Shown here: one piece after another, positions 34,583 to 43,619 of the stretch | Numbering within the stretch: the stretch's first letter is position 1 | Layout of the letters: every line of letters begins with the position of its first letter | Assembly (NCBI GenBank): GCA_001899255.1 | Contig: MKVX01000003.1 | Span: 1-64,000 of the forward strand | Direction of reading: 5' to 3' | Source of the DNA: Rhizobiales bacterium 62-47 | GTDB taxonomy: Bacteria; Pseudomonadota; Alphaproteobacteria; Rhizobiales; Xanthobacteraceae | DNA length: 64,000 nt | Position numbers and translations under genes: made by a program | The notes under the pieces: model-generated | Seen by the model: only the letters and a program-made list of their open reading frames with translations | Told to the model about the DNA's origin: nothing | Database searches by the model: none

Positions 34583-34921
34583 TCAGTCCCCGGAACCTGG
34601 CTCCGGCGAGAAATACTTGTCGAACTTGCCTTCCATGCCGTCGAAGTCCTTGGCGTCCGCAGGCGATTCCTTCTTCTGCGTGATGTTCGGCCAGGTCTTA
34701 GCATATTCCGCGTTCACCCCGAGCCACTTTTCGAGATTCGGCTCGGTATCCGGCTTGATGGCATCCGCCGGGCATTCCGGCTCGCAAACGCCGCAATCGA
34801 TGCATTCGTCCGGGTGGATTACCAGCATGTTGTCGCCCTCATAGAAGCAATCAACGGGGCAGACCTCGACGCAATCGGTGTATTTGCACTTGATGCAGTT
34901 TTCAGTGACGACGTAAGTCAT
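34583..34921 (-). CDS. fdxA: 7Fe ferredoxin FdxA
   Basis: A 112-residue soluble electron carrier. The first cluster ligands are in [18 protein letters not shown] and the second in [12 protein letters not shown], the arrangement that holds one 3Fe-4S and one 4Fe-4S cluster in this family. The C-terminal extension of about 50 residues with WPNITQKK is normal. A GGAG site lies upstream of the ATG. It follows the S4 protein gene and precedes carD, an order common in this group. Confidence 0.95.
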   Translation of the reverse strand: MTYVVTENCIKCKYTDCVEVCPVDCFYEGDNMLVIHPDECIDCGVCEPECPADAIKPDTEPNLEKWLGVNAEYAKTWPNITQKKESPADAKDFDGMEGKFDKYFSPEPGSGD

Positions 34922-35098
34922 CCAAGGCTCCGGAACGGTCTAATTTTGAGTGCTGGCGTAGCGCAGGATGTCCATAGCTGCAAGGGAAGCGCGAGACGCT
35001 CGGCCGCTTTCATTGCACGATATAGGATGAAGTCCTGACCAAAACCCTTATGACGAGAAATTCTCCGCGATCCAATCGCTCCGGGAAATCGCCGGCAC

Positions 35099-35368
35099 CT
35101 ATGCTTGCGACGCGCCCAGCTCCTCGAAAAGCCGGCTCGCGGCGTCGGAATTGCCCCGCCGCTCATCGAACCCGGTGACTTTCAACACCCGCACGCCGTG
35201 ATCCAGCCCGACCGTCACCACGTCGCCCAGCTTGATGCCATGCCCCGGCGATTTCTCGCGCGTGCCGTTGACGCGAACGTGGCCGGCCTCGACCAACGCA
35301 GCCGCGCTGCTGCGAGCTTTCACCACTCGCGCATGCCAAAGCCATTTATCCAGCCGCTGACGCTCCAA
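35099..35368 (-). CDS. S4-domain RNA-binding protein (Hsp15-like)
   Basis: An 89-residue protein from a TTG start; no other start lies between an in-frame stop and this codon. The S4 domain begins QRLDKWLWHARVVKARS and continues VEAGHVRVNGTREKSPG, as in heat-shock protein 15, which recycles stalled 50S subunits. It is shorter than enterobacterial Hsp15 and lacks its long basic tail. The gene follows the helicase by 88 bases, in keeping with an RNA-linked operon. Confidence 0.88.
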   Translation of the reverse strand: MERQRLDKWLWHARVVKARSSAAALVEAGHVRVNGTREKSPGHGIKLGDVVTVGLDHGVRVLKVTGFDERRGNSDAASRLFEELGASQA

Positions 35369-35456
35369 ATGCCCGGATCCGGATAGCGCAACTCAATCGT
35401 CGTTCGGAGAAAAGCCACACCATCGGGCAGCCGTTCGCCGTCTCCTGCGCCGCAAA

Positions 35457-38400
35457 TCAATCCTTGCGATTGGCGGCGAGTTGTTCCTTGAGCGCCGCCA
35501 GTTTGGCGAACGGCGAATTCGGATCGATCGGGCGATCCCGCTCGCGCGATGGCGCGCTGCTGGCGTAAGGCCGCAGCGAAGGTCCGCCCTCACGTCCATC
35601 CCGCCCACCTTTATGCGGCCGCTGAAACTTGCCTTTGTCGCGCCCTTTGCCGCGGAAGTGCTCGCGCGGAGCATCCTTGCCCGGCTCTTGCGATGGCGCG
35701 CCTTCCGCGCGGACCGCCGCATCGCTGGCCTCGGGCCGCTTGAACGGCTTGAAGTCCTTGTGGCGATCGCGCCGGCCTCGTCCCGGCCGCTCGCGCTTGG
35801 CTTCGCTTTCGCCCTCAGCGGGTGCGGCTTGCACACCGTCTTGCGGCCGCCCCTGATGACGATGGCGGTTGCGATCGTGGCGCGGCCTGCGATCGTCCGA
35901 GCGTCCAGCGGGCCGCCAGACTTCCACCATCTGCGGTTCGGCAACGGCGGCTGGAGCAGCATCGGTTGTCGGCTGGGCATCGCCTTCGGTAGCAGAGGCT
36001 GCATCGGCCTGTTGCGGTGATGTTTCGCTAGCCGTCGCTTCAACTGTTTCGACGACCGGCAGCGTTGCATCGGCCTCTTCAACAACTGGTGCAGCGGCGA
36101 CTTCCGATGCAGGCGCATCCGACGAAGCGGCAGACACGAGATCGCTGGTCGCGGGCGCCTCAGCAGCTTCAGCCGACGCAACATTCTCGGCGGCAACTGG
36201 CGCATGCGACTCGGGAGCCGCATCTGCATCGATCGTGGCGCTGCTTTCAGCCTGCGCGGCATCCGGCGCAGCCGCATCGGGCGTCTCGCTCGCTGACGGC
36301 GCCGCTTGCGCCGCAGCTTCAGGCGCAACCGCCGGAGCCGGCGGCGGTGCCGGTCGGCGATCCATGCGATAACCCAGCGCCTGCAGGATCGAGGCGAAAT
36401 CGTCGCCCGCCGAACCGGTCAGCGACGTCATCGCTTGCGTCACGACGAAACCACGACCGTCGAAGGCACCGGCAGGCTTTTCACCGGACGTGCCTTCGCG
36501 CCAAGCCAGTGCGGGCCGGATCAAATCGGCCAGCCGCTCGAGAATATCGACGCGCACGGCGCGCTCGCCGCATTGCCGATAGCCGAGCACGCGATAGGCA
36601 TCGCGATCCAGCGCCTTGTCGACCGGGAACGACGTGCGGCCGCTACCGGCCAATTGTTGCGCACCCGACAATGCCGACAGGTCGACGTTGTCGCGCTTGT
36701 ATGCCCACAGCAGCGAAGCGATCGCCCGCGCTGCCGGTTTCAGCAGCGCCGGAACATAAATATGATAAGCGCCGAAGCGGACGCCGTATTTGCGCAGTGT
36801 GGCGCGCGATGCCTGATCGAGATCCTTCACCTCGTTGGCAATCTTCGAACGCTCCAGCACCCCCAGCCCTTCGATCAACTGGAACGCGATGCCGCGCGCG
36901 ATGCCGGTGATGTCTTCCGCCTTGGCGAGTTCGAACAGCGGCCCGAGCAACTTCTCGATGTGCGTCTTGAGCCAGAGATCGAGTCGCGCCTGTACAGCCT
37001 CGCGCGAGGCACCCGCCAACCGGTCGTCGGCAATGATGCGCAGACGCGGATGCAGCACCTCGTCGGCAGCCACCAGTTTCGCCACCGCATCGCCGGTCCA
37101 GCGAAGCGTCCCATCGGATGCCAGCACGAACTGATCGTCCGGCGCGGCCGAAAGTTTGGTGGCGCGCGCGTCGATTTCGCCGGCGAGGGCGACCTGCGCC
37201 GCCGCCTGAAGCGCCTTGGCTTCCGAGCCGGCCTCGGCCGCATCGGGCGCAAACATGAATCCATCGAGACGGCCAATCGCGTGGCCTTCTACGATCACTT
37301 CGCCAGTTTTGCCAATTTCCGTATTCAACATCGTGTTTTCCCGCAAGCGGCGCATCAATACACTGGTCCGGCGATCAACGAAACGCTGAGTTAGCCGTTC
37401 ATGCAGTGCATCGGACAATTTATTCTCGAGTTCGTGCGAAATTCCCTGCCAATACAGGGGGTCGGCCAGCCAATCGGGACGATTTGCCACAAAGGTCCAG
37501 GTGCGGATCTGTGCGATCCGGCCCGATAACGTGTCGATATCGCCGTCGGTGCGGTCGGCCTGTTCCACCTGGGTGGCGAACCAGGCGTCGGGAATACGGC
37601 CCCGGCGCATCAGGAAACCGTACAAAGTGGTGACGAGTTCGGCGTGCGCGGCGGGTGACAATTTGCGGTAATCGGGAATCTGGCAGGCTTCCCACAGCCG
37701 TTCCACCGCGGCCGCGCCGTGCGCCATGTCGCGGACATCGCCATCGCGCGCGACATGATCGAGCACGCGCTGGTCTTCGGTGATCGGCGCACGGGTCAGC
37801 GCGTCATGGGCGGGCGTCAGCGCCAGCGAGACCTGCAGGGCGCCAAGCGATGCGAAATCCAACGTCGCATTGCGCCACTGCAACGTCTTGACGCTATCGA
37901 AGGTGTGGTTCTGCAGCGCGTTGACCAGTTCGGGTTCGAACGGCGCGCAACGCCCGGTCGTTCCAAATGTGCCGTTGCGCGTGGCACGGCCGGCGCGGCC
38001 GGCGATCTGCGCGAACTCCACCGGCGTCAGACGACGGAACTGATAGCCATCGTATTTGCGGTCGGACGCGAAGGCGACGTGATCGACGTCGAGATTGAGG
38101 CCCATGCCGACGGCGTCAGTGGCGACGAGATAATCGACATCGCCGGATTCGAACAACGCGACCTGCGCGTTGCGCGTGCGCGGTGACAATGAGCCGAGCA
38201 CCACTGCGGCGCCGCCGTGCTGGCGGCGGATCAACTCGGCGATGGCGTAGACTTCATCCGCAGAGAACGCGACGATCGCGGTGCGCCGTGGCTGCCGCGT
38301 GATCTTGCGATCGCCGGCGAATTCCAGTTGCGACAGTCGCGGCCGCGTCACGATGCTGACGCCCGGCAACAGACGCTCGATGATCGGCCGCATCGTTGCC

Positions 38401-38819
38401 GCGCCGAGCAGCAGCGTTTCATCGCGGCCACGCCGATTCAAGATGCGATCGGTGAAGACGTGACCGCGTTCCAGATCGGCGGCGATCTGGATTTCATCGA
38501 CGGCGAGAAACGACACGTCGATATCGCGGGGCATGGCTTCGACCGTCGATACCCAGTAGCGCGGCTTCGGCGGCTTGATCTTCTCTTCGCCGGTGATCAG
38601 CGCCACGGCGTCGGTGCCCGCGCGCGCGGCGATCTTGTTGTAGACCTCGCGCGCCAACAGCCGCAGCGGCAGGCCGATGATGCCGGACGAATGCGCCAGC
38701 ATGCGCTCGATGGCGAGATGCGTCTTGCCGGTGTTGGTGGGACCGAGCACGGCGGTGACGCCGCTGCCGGGAGCGCGTTCCGAATTCGATGAAAACGGCG
38801 AGGAAGGCGAAAAAACCAT
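35457..38819 (-). CDS. SUV3-like ATP-dependent RNA helicase with long C-terminal tail
   Basis: A 1120-residue superfamily 2 helicase. Motif I is GPTNTGKT (26-33), motif II DEIQ (108-111), motif III GAATMRP and motif VI QIAGRAGRAT (about 271-280). The order and the SUV3-type C-terminal region match the mitochondrial degradasome helicase SUV3 and its alphaproteobacterial relatives. From about residue 830 the protein is Ala, Glu, Pro and Ser rich; the last 120 or so residues are Arg, Gly, Lys and Asp rich (RHDRNRHRHQGRPQ), like RNA-binding tails. A role in RNA decay or ribosome assembly is inferred from SUV3. First gene of the block with the S4 protein, fdxA and carD. Confidence 0.9.
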   Translation of the reverse strand: MVFSPSSPFSSNSERAPGSGVTAVLGPTNTGKTHLAIERMLAHSSGIIGLPLRLLAREVYNKIAARAGTDAVALITGEEKIKPPKPRYWVSTVEAMPRDIDVSFLAVDEIQIAADLERGHVFTDRILNRRGRDETLLLGAATMRPIIERLLPGVSIVTRPRLSQLEFAGDRKITRQPRRTAIVAFSADEVYAIAELIRRQHGGAAVVLGSLSPRTRNAQVALFESGDVDYLVATDAVGMGLNLDVDHVAFASDRKYDGYQFRRLTPVEFAQIAGRAGRATRNGTFGTTGRCAPFEPELVNALQNHTFDSVKTLQWRNATLDFASLGALQVSLALTPAHDALTRAPITEDQRVLDHVARDGDVRDMAHGAAAVERLWEACQIPDYRKLSPAAHAELVTTLYGFLMRRGRIPDAWFATQVEQADRTDGDIDTLSGRIAQIRTWTFVANRPDWLADPLYWQGISHELENKLSDALHERLTQRFVDRRTSVLMRRLRENTMLNTEIGKTGEVIVEGHAIGRLDGFMFAPDAAEAGSEAKALQAAAQVALAGEIDARATKLSAAPDDQFVLASDGTLRWTGDAVAKLVAADEVLHPRLRIIADDRLAGASREAVQARLDLWLKTHIEKLLGPLFELAKAEDITGIARGIAFQLIEGLGVLERSKIANEVKDLDQASRATLRKYGVRFGAYHIYVPALLKPAARAIASLLWAYKRDNVDLSALSGAQQLAGSGRTSFPVDKALDRDAYRVLGYRQCGERAVRVDILERLADLIRPALAWREGTSGEKPAGAFDGRGFVVTQAMTSLTGSAGDDFASILQALGYRMDRRPAPPPAPAVAPEAAAQAAPSASETPDAAAPDAAQAESSATIDADAAPESHAPVAAENVASAEAAEAPATSDLVSAASSDAPASEVAAAPVVEEADATLPVVETVEATASETSPQQADAASATEGDAQPTTDAAPAAVAEPQMVEVWRPAGRSDDRRPRHDRNRHRHQGRPQDGVQAAPAEGESEAKRERPGRGRRDRHKDFKPFKRPEASDAAVRAEGAPSQEPGKDAPREHFRGKGRDKGKFQRPHKGGRDGREGGPSLRPYASSAPSRERDRPIDPNSPFAKLAALKEQLAANRKD

Positions 38820-39204
38820 ATCTACCAGTGCTTCCGAAGCAGCGAACGCGTCGCCGGCGTTCCACGATGTTTCACAATGCGACGCGGAGGATGTCGCGGC
38901 TTAAGCTTTGGAACGAGTCCGGAACGAATCGCGCCCGAATCGGTGACTCGCAGATTCGCCGCCGGTATCACCGCAACATCTCGCGTGCTGCGGACCCATC
39001 GACGACTAGATGAAGGCTTTCTCCTCGCTTCAAGAGATAGGAATGCCGCGAGACAATTAACAGCCATGCGGACGAGGATCGCGGCAAGAGTCAACAGGAT
39101 TCCGCGTGCCGCCGCGACGCCCGACGGAGGGATTTTTGCCTTGCGATCCGCTTGCGGCAAACCCGTGACCGAACTGTGCCGCCCGGCGGGGGCGATTTGG
39201 CCGC
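38820..39204. other. Intergenic region upstream of the helicase gene
   Basis: Nothing convincing is seen in these 385 bases between the helicase start and the end of the DUF3108 gene. Short open frames on both strands lack family patterns and ribosome sites. The helicase promoter should lie here. Confidence 0.5.
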
Positions 39205-40083
39205 CTATTGCGTCCGCGCGGTGGTCTTGGGCGGCGCCGGGGTGGCGTTGAATTCGGTGGCGAGCAGCATGCCCTGGCCGAGCGGGGTCGGGATCAGCAG
39301 CTTGAACGGCACCAGCACGCGGGTGCCGGCGATCGGCGCCAGCCAGATTTCCATGTTGCGCTGCGCGGCGAGGTATTTGATCGCGGCGCGATCCGGCACG
39401 TAACCGGAGATCGGGATGAAGTAGATGGCGCAGACCACCACCGGGCCCTGATAGCCCTTCTCGGCCCTGACCGTGTCGAGCCGCTTGAACTCCAGCCGCA
39501 GGTCGTAGCGCATGCGGCCGTCGAAAATCCCGGCGCTGGCCTTGCAGGCCTCGGCGCTGACCGGATCGCCGGTGCCGGGCACCCGCAGCAATGTCCCGGT
39601 CATCGGATCGAGCACGCCGCGCCGATGCGCGTCGGTCACCTCGATGCGGGCCGGATCTACCGGCGGCTCCGGCTCGATGGCGGATTCCTTGATATTGCCG
39701 CCGGCCAGCGCGATGCGGATGGTCTCGATCTTCTTCGAGGTCTCGGTCATCGCCGAATAGCTGGCCGGCACCAGCTGGCCGTTGACGACGCGGCCCTGCG
39801 CCGACCCGCTGCCGCGCCCGCCGGAAATCGCCTTGAGCAGGCCGGTGGTGCCGCCGGAAGCGCTGGCGGCGTAATGATCGTCGGCGATGTCGATGGTCCA
39901 GCTGCCGCGCCCCACCGGAATCCCGGCCAGCGTCACTTCATAGCGGGCGTCCAGCTTGCCCTGCGCCTGGGCGGGGAGCGGCAACAGCCCTGCCAAGGCG
40001 AACAGCAGCGCGGCGCCGCGACCGGCGAGCGGCCGCCGCCGAAGCGGGCGCGGATGACGCGGGAATGCGCGGACGCTGCTCAC
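39205..40083 (-). CDS. DUF3108-domain exported protein
   Basis: A 292-residue protein with a long basic N-terminus and then a signal segment (AALLFALAGLLPLPAQA). The mature part matches DUF3108: ARYEVTLAGIPVGRGSW, SASGGTTGLLKAISGGRG, then AIYFIPISGYVPDRAAIKYL and MEIWLAPIAGTRVLVPFKL. The family is envelope-located and of unknown role; the beta-rich pattern resembles lipid-carrier folds. It is divergent from rpmB. Confidence 0.82.
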   Translation of the reverse strand: MSSVRAFPRHPRPLRRRPLAGRGAALLFALAGLLPLPAQAQGKLDARYEVTLAGIPVGRGSWTIDIADDHYAASASGGTTGLLKAISGGRGSGSAQGRVVNGQLVPASYSAMTETSKKIETIRIALAGGNIKESAIEPEPPVDPARIEVTDAHRRGVLDPMTGTLLRVPGTGDPVSAEACKASAGIFDGRMRYDLRLEFKRLDTVRAEKGYQGPVVVCAIYFIPISGYVPDRAAIKYLAAQRNMEIWLAPIAGTRVLVPFKLLIPTPLGQGMLLATEFNATPAPPKTTARTQ

Positions 40084-40443
40084 CAGACCACCCTGCGATT
40101 GACCCCGACCGCTTCGCGCGACCGGTCATCGTGCGGAAAATTGTTCTTCTTCAAATGCTTGCGCCTCGCTCGGGGATCTCACACCGGATCCGTCGCACCA
40201 GGCTTGCGCAAAGGCATGATGTCGGAACCGATTAAGTCGTTTATATGGTTGAGATCGAAAGCGAAATCGCCGCCGCCCATTGTCGCGCGGCGAACCGGAC
40301 TTTTGCGCGGGAACAGCGCCAGCGACCTTGACCTCGCGCGGCTCTGCCCCTATACGTCCCCGGTTCCTGCAAACGGACAAGATTTTTAACCCTCGGGGCT
40401 GCCGCCAAAGGCGCTTGCCGGGGATGTGAGAGGGATTTTCGCC
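40084..40443. other. Divergent promoter region of the DUF3108 gene and rpmB
   Basis: These 360 bases hold no gene I can support. The rpmB promoter described separately lies at the right-hand end, and the DUF3108 promoter should lie at the left. Confidence 0.5.
40328..40356 (+). promoter_or_regulatory. Predicted rpmB promoter
   Basis: TTGACC (40328-40333) and TATACG (40351-40356) with a 17-base spacer, about 90 bases before the rpmB start. Both boxes match the vegetative consensus well for a GC-rich genome. Confidence 0.6.
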
Positions 40444-40746
40444 ATGTCACGGCGCTGCGAACTGACCGCCAAGGGCCCGCAAGTCGGCCACAAGGTGAGC
40501 CACTCGAACATCAAGACCAAGCGGCGCTTCCTGCCGAACCTGGTGAACGTCACGTTCCTGTCGGATGCGCTGGGCCGCTCCGTGCGGCTGCGCGTGTCCA
40601 CCAATGCGCTCAAGAGCGTCGATCATCGCGGCGGGCTCGATGCCTACCTGCTCAAGGCCCGCGACACCGAGCTGTCGCCGCGCGCCGTCGAGCTGAAGCG
40701 CCAGATCGCCAAGAAGCAGGCCGCTCCGGCCGCCGCCGCGAGCTGA
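40444..40746 (+). CDS. rpmB: 50S ribosomal protein L28
   Basis: A 100-residue basic ribosomal protein starting [20 protein letters not shown] with the family segment [13 protein letters not shown]. The start at 40444 gives the exact L28 N-terminus and has GAGAGGG upstream. The Ala-rich C-terminus ([11 protein letters not shown]) is normal in this group. It has a strong terminator behind it and is probably transcribed alone. Confidence 0.97.
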   Translation: MSRRCELTAKGPQVGHKVSHSNIKTKRRFLPNLVNVTFLSDALGRSVRLRVSTNALKSVDHRGGLDAYLLKARDTELSPRAVELKRQIAKKQAAPAAAAS

Positions 40747-40814
40747 GCCAAAGAGTTTTTCTCAGACGCGTTTCATCGGACGCGTTTCAAAAGTTTATCG
40801 CTGCAAGACAGAAA

Positions 40815-40838
40815 CGGCCGGGTCGCAAGACCCGGCTG
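40815..40838 (+). terminator. Rho-independent terminator of rpmB
   Basis: A ten-base stem (one G-T pair) closed by a GCAA tetraloop, followed by TTTTTGTTTT. It lies about 70 bases past the rpmB stop. Confidence 0.85.
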
Positions 40839-40936
40839 TTTTTGTTTTGGGAGACTGCGGAACGATCGGCGGCATTCCGCGCACAACGCGCCTCATGCTA
40901 GACATGCACGCTCAACCACGCACTGCGGACAGGCCG

Positions 40937-41968
40937 ATGAACATGCGTGCTTTCGTTCTCACCGGATACGGTGGTCCTGAAACCATGGCGCACCGCGACG
41001 TTCCGCGGCCGCGCCCTGCACCGAGAGAGGTGCTGGTGCGCGTCGGCGCGGCCGGCCTCAACCCGGTCGATTTCAAGACGCGCGAGGGCAAGCTGAAAGT
41101 CGTCCAGCGCTATGCGTTGCCGGCCGTCATGGGCAACGAGCTGGCCGGTGTAGTGGAAGAATGCGGCGAAGGCGCATCGTTGTTTGCGGAGGGAGACCGG
41201 GTCTTCGCCCGGATGCCGAAGGGCGCCATGGGCGCTTTCGCCGACTATGCGGTCGTCCCTGAAAAGTTCGTGGCGAAGATGCCGGCATCGCTCGATTTCG
41301 CCACAGCCGCCGGCGTCCCGCTCGCGGGACTCACCGCGCTGCAGGCGTTGCGCGACGAACTTCATCTGCGCAAGGGCAGCCGCGTCTTCATTCCGGGCGG
41401 AGCCGGCGGCGTCGGCACGTTTGCCATCCAGTTGGCGAAGTGGCTCGGCGCGGAGGTCACGACCACGGCATCGCCACGGGGACGCGCGCTGGTCGAGCGG
41501 CTCGGCGCCGACGTGGTGATCGACTACACCACGCAGCGGTTCGAGCAGCATGTGCGCGACATGGACGGCGTCTTCGATCTGCTCGGCGGCGAGACGCTCA
41601 AGAAATCATTCGGCGTCGTCAAGCGCGGCGGCAAGGTGGTTTCGATCGCGGGCATGCCGGAGCCCGAGACCGCACGAAAGGACCTCGGCCGGGGCGCGGC
41701 GCTGGCCGCCTTGTTCTGGCTAGCCTCCTATGGCTTGCGCGCGGAGGCGAAAAAGCACGGCGTCGCGTATCGCTATCTGTTCATGCATCCGAGCGGCCCC
41801 GAACTCGCGGAGCTTGCGCAGCTCATCGAGCAGAACATCCTCGAACCGGTGATCGACCGCGTCTTTCCGTTTGCCGAGATTGGCGATGCGTTTGCCTATC
41901 TCGAATCCGGCCACGCCAAAGGCAAGGTGGTGGTGCGGATGATGGAAAACGAAAACGGCCCCGGCTGA
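40937..41968 (+). CDS. Quinone oxidoreductase-like MDR alcohol dehydrogenase
   Basis: A 343-residue NADPH-dependent reductase of the zinc-independent MDR type. N-terminal motifs are RAFVLTGYGGPETM and AGLNPVDFKTREG; the coenzyme loop is PGGAGGVGTFAIQLAKWLG. No catalytic zinc ligands are seen. The start at 40937 (MNMRAFVL) fits the family; an earlier ATG at 40904 is possible. It likely reduces quinones or enones. Its last codons overlap a hairpin that serves the convergent porin gene. Confidence 0.87.
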   Translation: MNMRAFVLTGYGGPETMAHRDVPRPRPAPREVLVRVGAAGLNPVDFKTREGKLKVVQRYALPAVMGNELAGVVEECGEGASLFAEGDRVFARMPKGAMGAFADYAVVPEKFVAKMPASLDFATAAGVPLAGLTALQALRDELHLRKGSRVFIPGGAGGVGTFAIQLAKWLGAEVTTTASPRGRALVERLGADVVIDYTTQRFEQHVRDMDGVFDLLGGETLKKSFGVVKRGGKVVSIAGMPEPETARKDLGRGAALAALFWLASYGLRAEAKKHGVAYRYLFMHPSGPELAELAQLIEQNILEPVIDRVFPFAEIGDAFAYLESGHAKGKVVVRMMENENGPG

Positions 41969-41979
41969 GACCGGGGCCG
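41956..41979 (-). terminator. Terminator of the omp gene, overlapping the end of the MDR gene
   Basis: A perfect nine-base inverted repeat (CGGCCCCGG / CCGGGGCCG, six-base loop). On the minus strand it is followed by TTTTCGTTTTCC. The stem includes the stop codon of the plus-strand gene. Confidence 0.65.
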
Positions 41980-42003
41980 CATGTCGCACGACAGCAACGC
42001 CGA

Positions 42004-42759
42004 TCAATAACGCGCCGCAACCGGCGCGCCATAACCGCCGAAGCGGTAGTTGATGCGGACGGTGAACATATCGACATCCTGGGTGATGCGATTGTGCGCG
42101 CCGACGACGATCGGGTTGGCGACCGCGAACGAATTGGTCACGTCACCCATGAACAGATGGTTGTATTCGGCACCGATGGTCCAGTTCGGCGAGAAGCCGT
42201 ATTCGAAGCCGACACCGATCGTGCCGCCCCAGCGCGTCGAATCGGCCGAGGCGAAGCTCGCGCCCGTCGCCGTGTCGAGAATGTTGAAGCTGTTGCTCGT
42301 CACCGCCGCGCCGCCCTTGATGTAAAGCAGCGACGCATTCCATGCGTAGCCGATCTGACCGGTAAACAGGCCGATGCCGTCCGTCTTCACGCGCGTCGAG
42401 AACGCCGGATTGATAAGGCTGACGCGCGTCTGGCTGAGGTCCGCCCAGTCACCCTGCGCTTCCAGACCGAAGACAAACCCGCCGGACTGCCAGCGATATC
42501 CCAGTTGCCCGCCGACCAGTCCGCCCGAACGATCGCTGCAAGCATCCGAGACGATGCCCCCGGCCGGCGTGACGAAGTCGAGGCAATTGCGGTTTTGACC
42601 CCAACCGCCGTTGGCGCCGATATAGAAACCGCTCCAGTTGTAAACCGCCATGATCGGCGCCATTGGCGGCGGCGCCTTCATGGCCATATCCGCCGCCCAT
42701 GCGGGAGCGGTCATTCCCAGTGCAATCAGACCTACAGTACTCATCAAGATCTTCTTCAT
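42004..42759 (-). CDS. Omp25/31-family outer-membrane barrel protein
   Basis: A 251-residue outer-membrane protein with signal MKKILMSTVGLIALGMTAPA (cleavage near AWAAD). The mature N-terminus YNWSGFYIGANGGWG and the strands GGQLGYRWQSGGFVFGLEAQ, YIKGGAAVT, GFEYGFSPNWTIGAEYNHL and the final VRINYRFGG are standard for this rhizobial eight-strand family. The C-terminus ends in Tyr rather than Phe. AAAAGGGG precedes the start. Related to the N-terminal half of the fused porin at 5797-7776. Confidence 0.9.
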   Translation of the reverse strand: MKKILMSTVGLIALGMTAPAWAADMAMKAPPPMAPIMAVYNWSGFYIGANGGWGQNRNCLDFVTPAGGIVSDACSDRSGGLVGGQLGYRWQSGGFVFGLEAQGDWADLSQTRVSLINPAFSTRVKTDGIGLFTGQIGYAWNASLLYIKGGAAVTSNSFNILDTATGASFASADSTRWGGTIGVGFEYGFSPNWTIGAEYNHLFMGDVTNSFAVANPIVVGAHNRITQDVDMFTVRINYRFGGYGAPVAARY

Positions 42760-43076
42760 TGCGTGCCCCTTTTCGGTGTTTCACAAACAACGATGTCGAT
42801 GTGCTTTGTCGTATCTGCATTCCAATTCCGGTTCCGACCATAAATGATCCGTCGCGTCCGGCCTGTGCCGGAACAGCAACAATGACGCGGATTCGGAACA
42901 CCGAAAGGGAAGTATTACTGACGTGTCCGGACTTGCCGTTGGTGCGGTCCGATTCATCCTCGGGCGCGAAGTCTCTGCAACGTCGAAGCCATTGTCGGCA
43001 GCTCTCGCCAGCGACGCTGGCGGCGGGGCTCGTCACGCGCGAGGCCGGCGAGCACAGACAATAGCGCGCGCACGCA
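42760..43076. other. Upstream region of the omp gene
   Basis: These 317 bases contain no convincing gene. They carry the ribosome site and presumably the promoter of the minus-strand porin gene; I cannot place the promoter boxes with confidence. Confidence 0.45.
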
Positions 43077-43559
43077 TTACGCGATCGCGACGATCTCGAG
43101 ATGCTGGCCGGACGCACCGGCTTCATCGCCGACGGCCTTGCCCAGCAGCAGCCGCGCCACCGGCGACACGTAGGAAATCGAACCGGCTTTGGGATCCGCT
43201 TCGTCCTCGCCCACGATGCGATAGGTTTGCACGCGCCCGTCGTCGCGCCGGAACGTCACCGTGCTGCCGAACGCCACCGTCTCGCTCGACGCCGGCGTGG
43301 CGACGACCTGCGCCGTGCGCACGCGCGCCGCGAAGTAGCGCGCATCGCGCAACGGGATCGCGGCTTGCCGCCGCCGCTCGTTGACGTCCTCGATCGCTTG
43401 CGCAGCCTCGTATGCCGCGCGCGCCTTCCGGAGTTGCGTCTCCAGCGCGCGCAATCCGGCTTCGGTCACGAGGTTCGGATGCGGAGATACCGGGCGATCC
43501 GGCAGCAGCGTTTCCGACGCGGTTTCGGCACTGTCTTCCTTGGTGAAGGCAACGCTCAT
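43077..43559 (-). CDS. GreA/GreB-family transcription factor
   Basis: A 160-residue protein related to the transcript-cleavage factors that rescue stalled RNA polymerase. The N-terminal coiled-coil part covers LRALETQLRKARAAYEAAQA and the C-terminal FKBP-like domain has FGSTVTFRRDDGRVQTYRIVGEDEADP and SPVARLLLGKAVGDEA. The acidic tip residues of the coiled coil are not obvious; it has EDVNERRRQ in the loop region, so it may act as a Gre-competitor rather than a cleavage factor. Canonical greA is presumably elsewhere. Confidence 0.82.
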   Translation of the reverse strand: MSVAFTKEDSAETASETLLPDRPVSPHPNLVTEAGLRALETQLRKARAAYEAAQAIEDVNERRRQAAIPLRDARYFAARVRTAQVVATPASSETVAFGSTVTFRRDDGRVQTYRIVGEDEADPKAGSISYVSPVARLLLGKAVGDEAGASGQHLEIVAIA

Positions 43560-43619
43560 GTCAGGCTCCCTTCAACTGTGCGGGCTGCGACGCCAGAACC
43601 GTTTCGGTCCGGCTGAATC

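Noticed and set aside
35393-36328. Arg/Met-rich open frames over the helicase tail
   Set aside because: They come from the low-complexity repeats of the helicase C-terminus read in other frames.
38820-39204. Possible small gene upstream of the helicase
   Set aside because: Short frames on both strands lack ribosome sites, signal sequences or known motifs.
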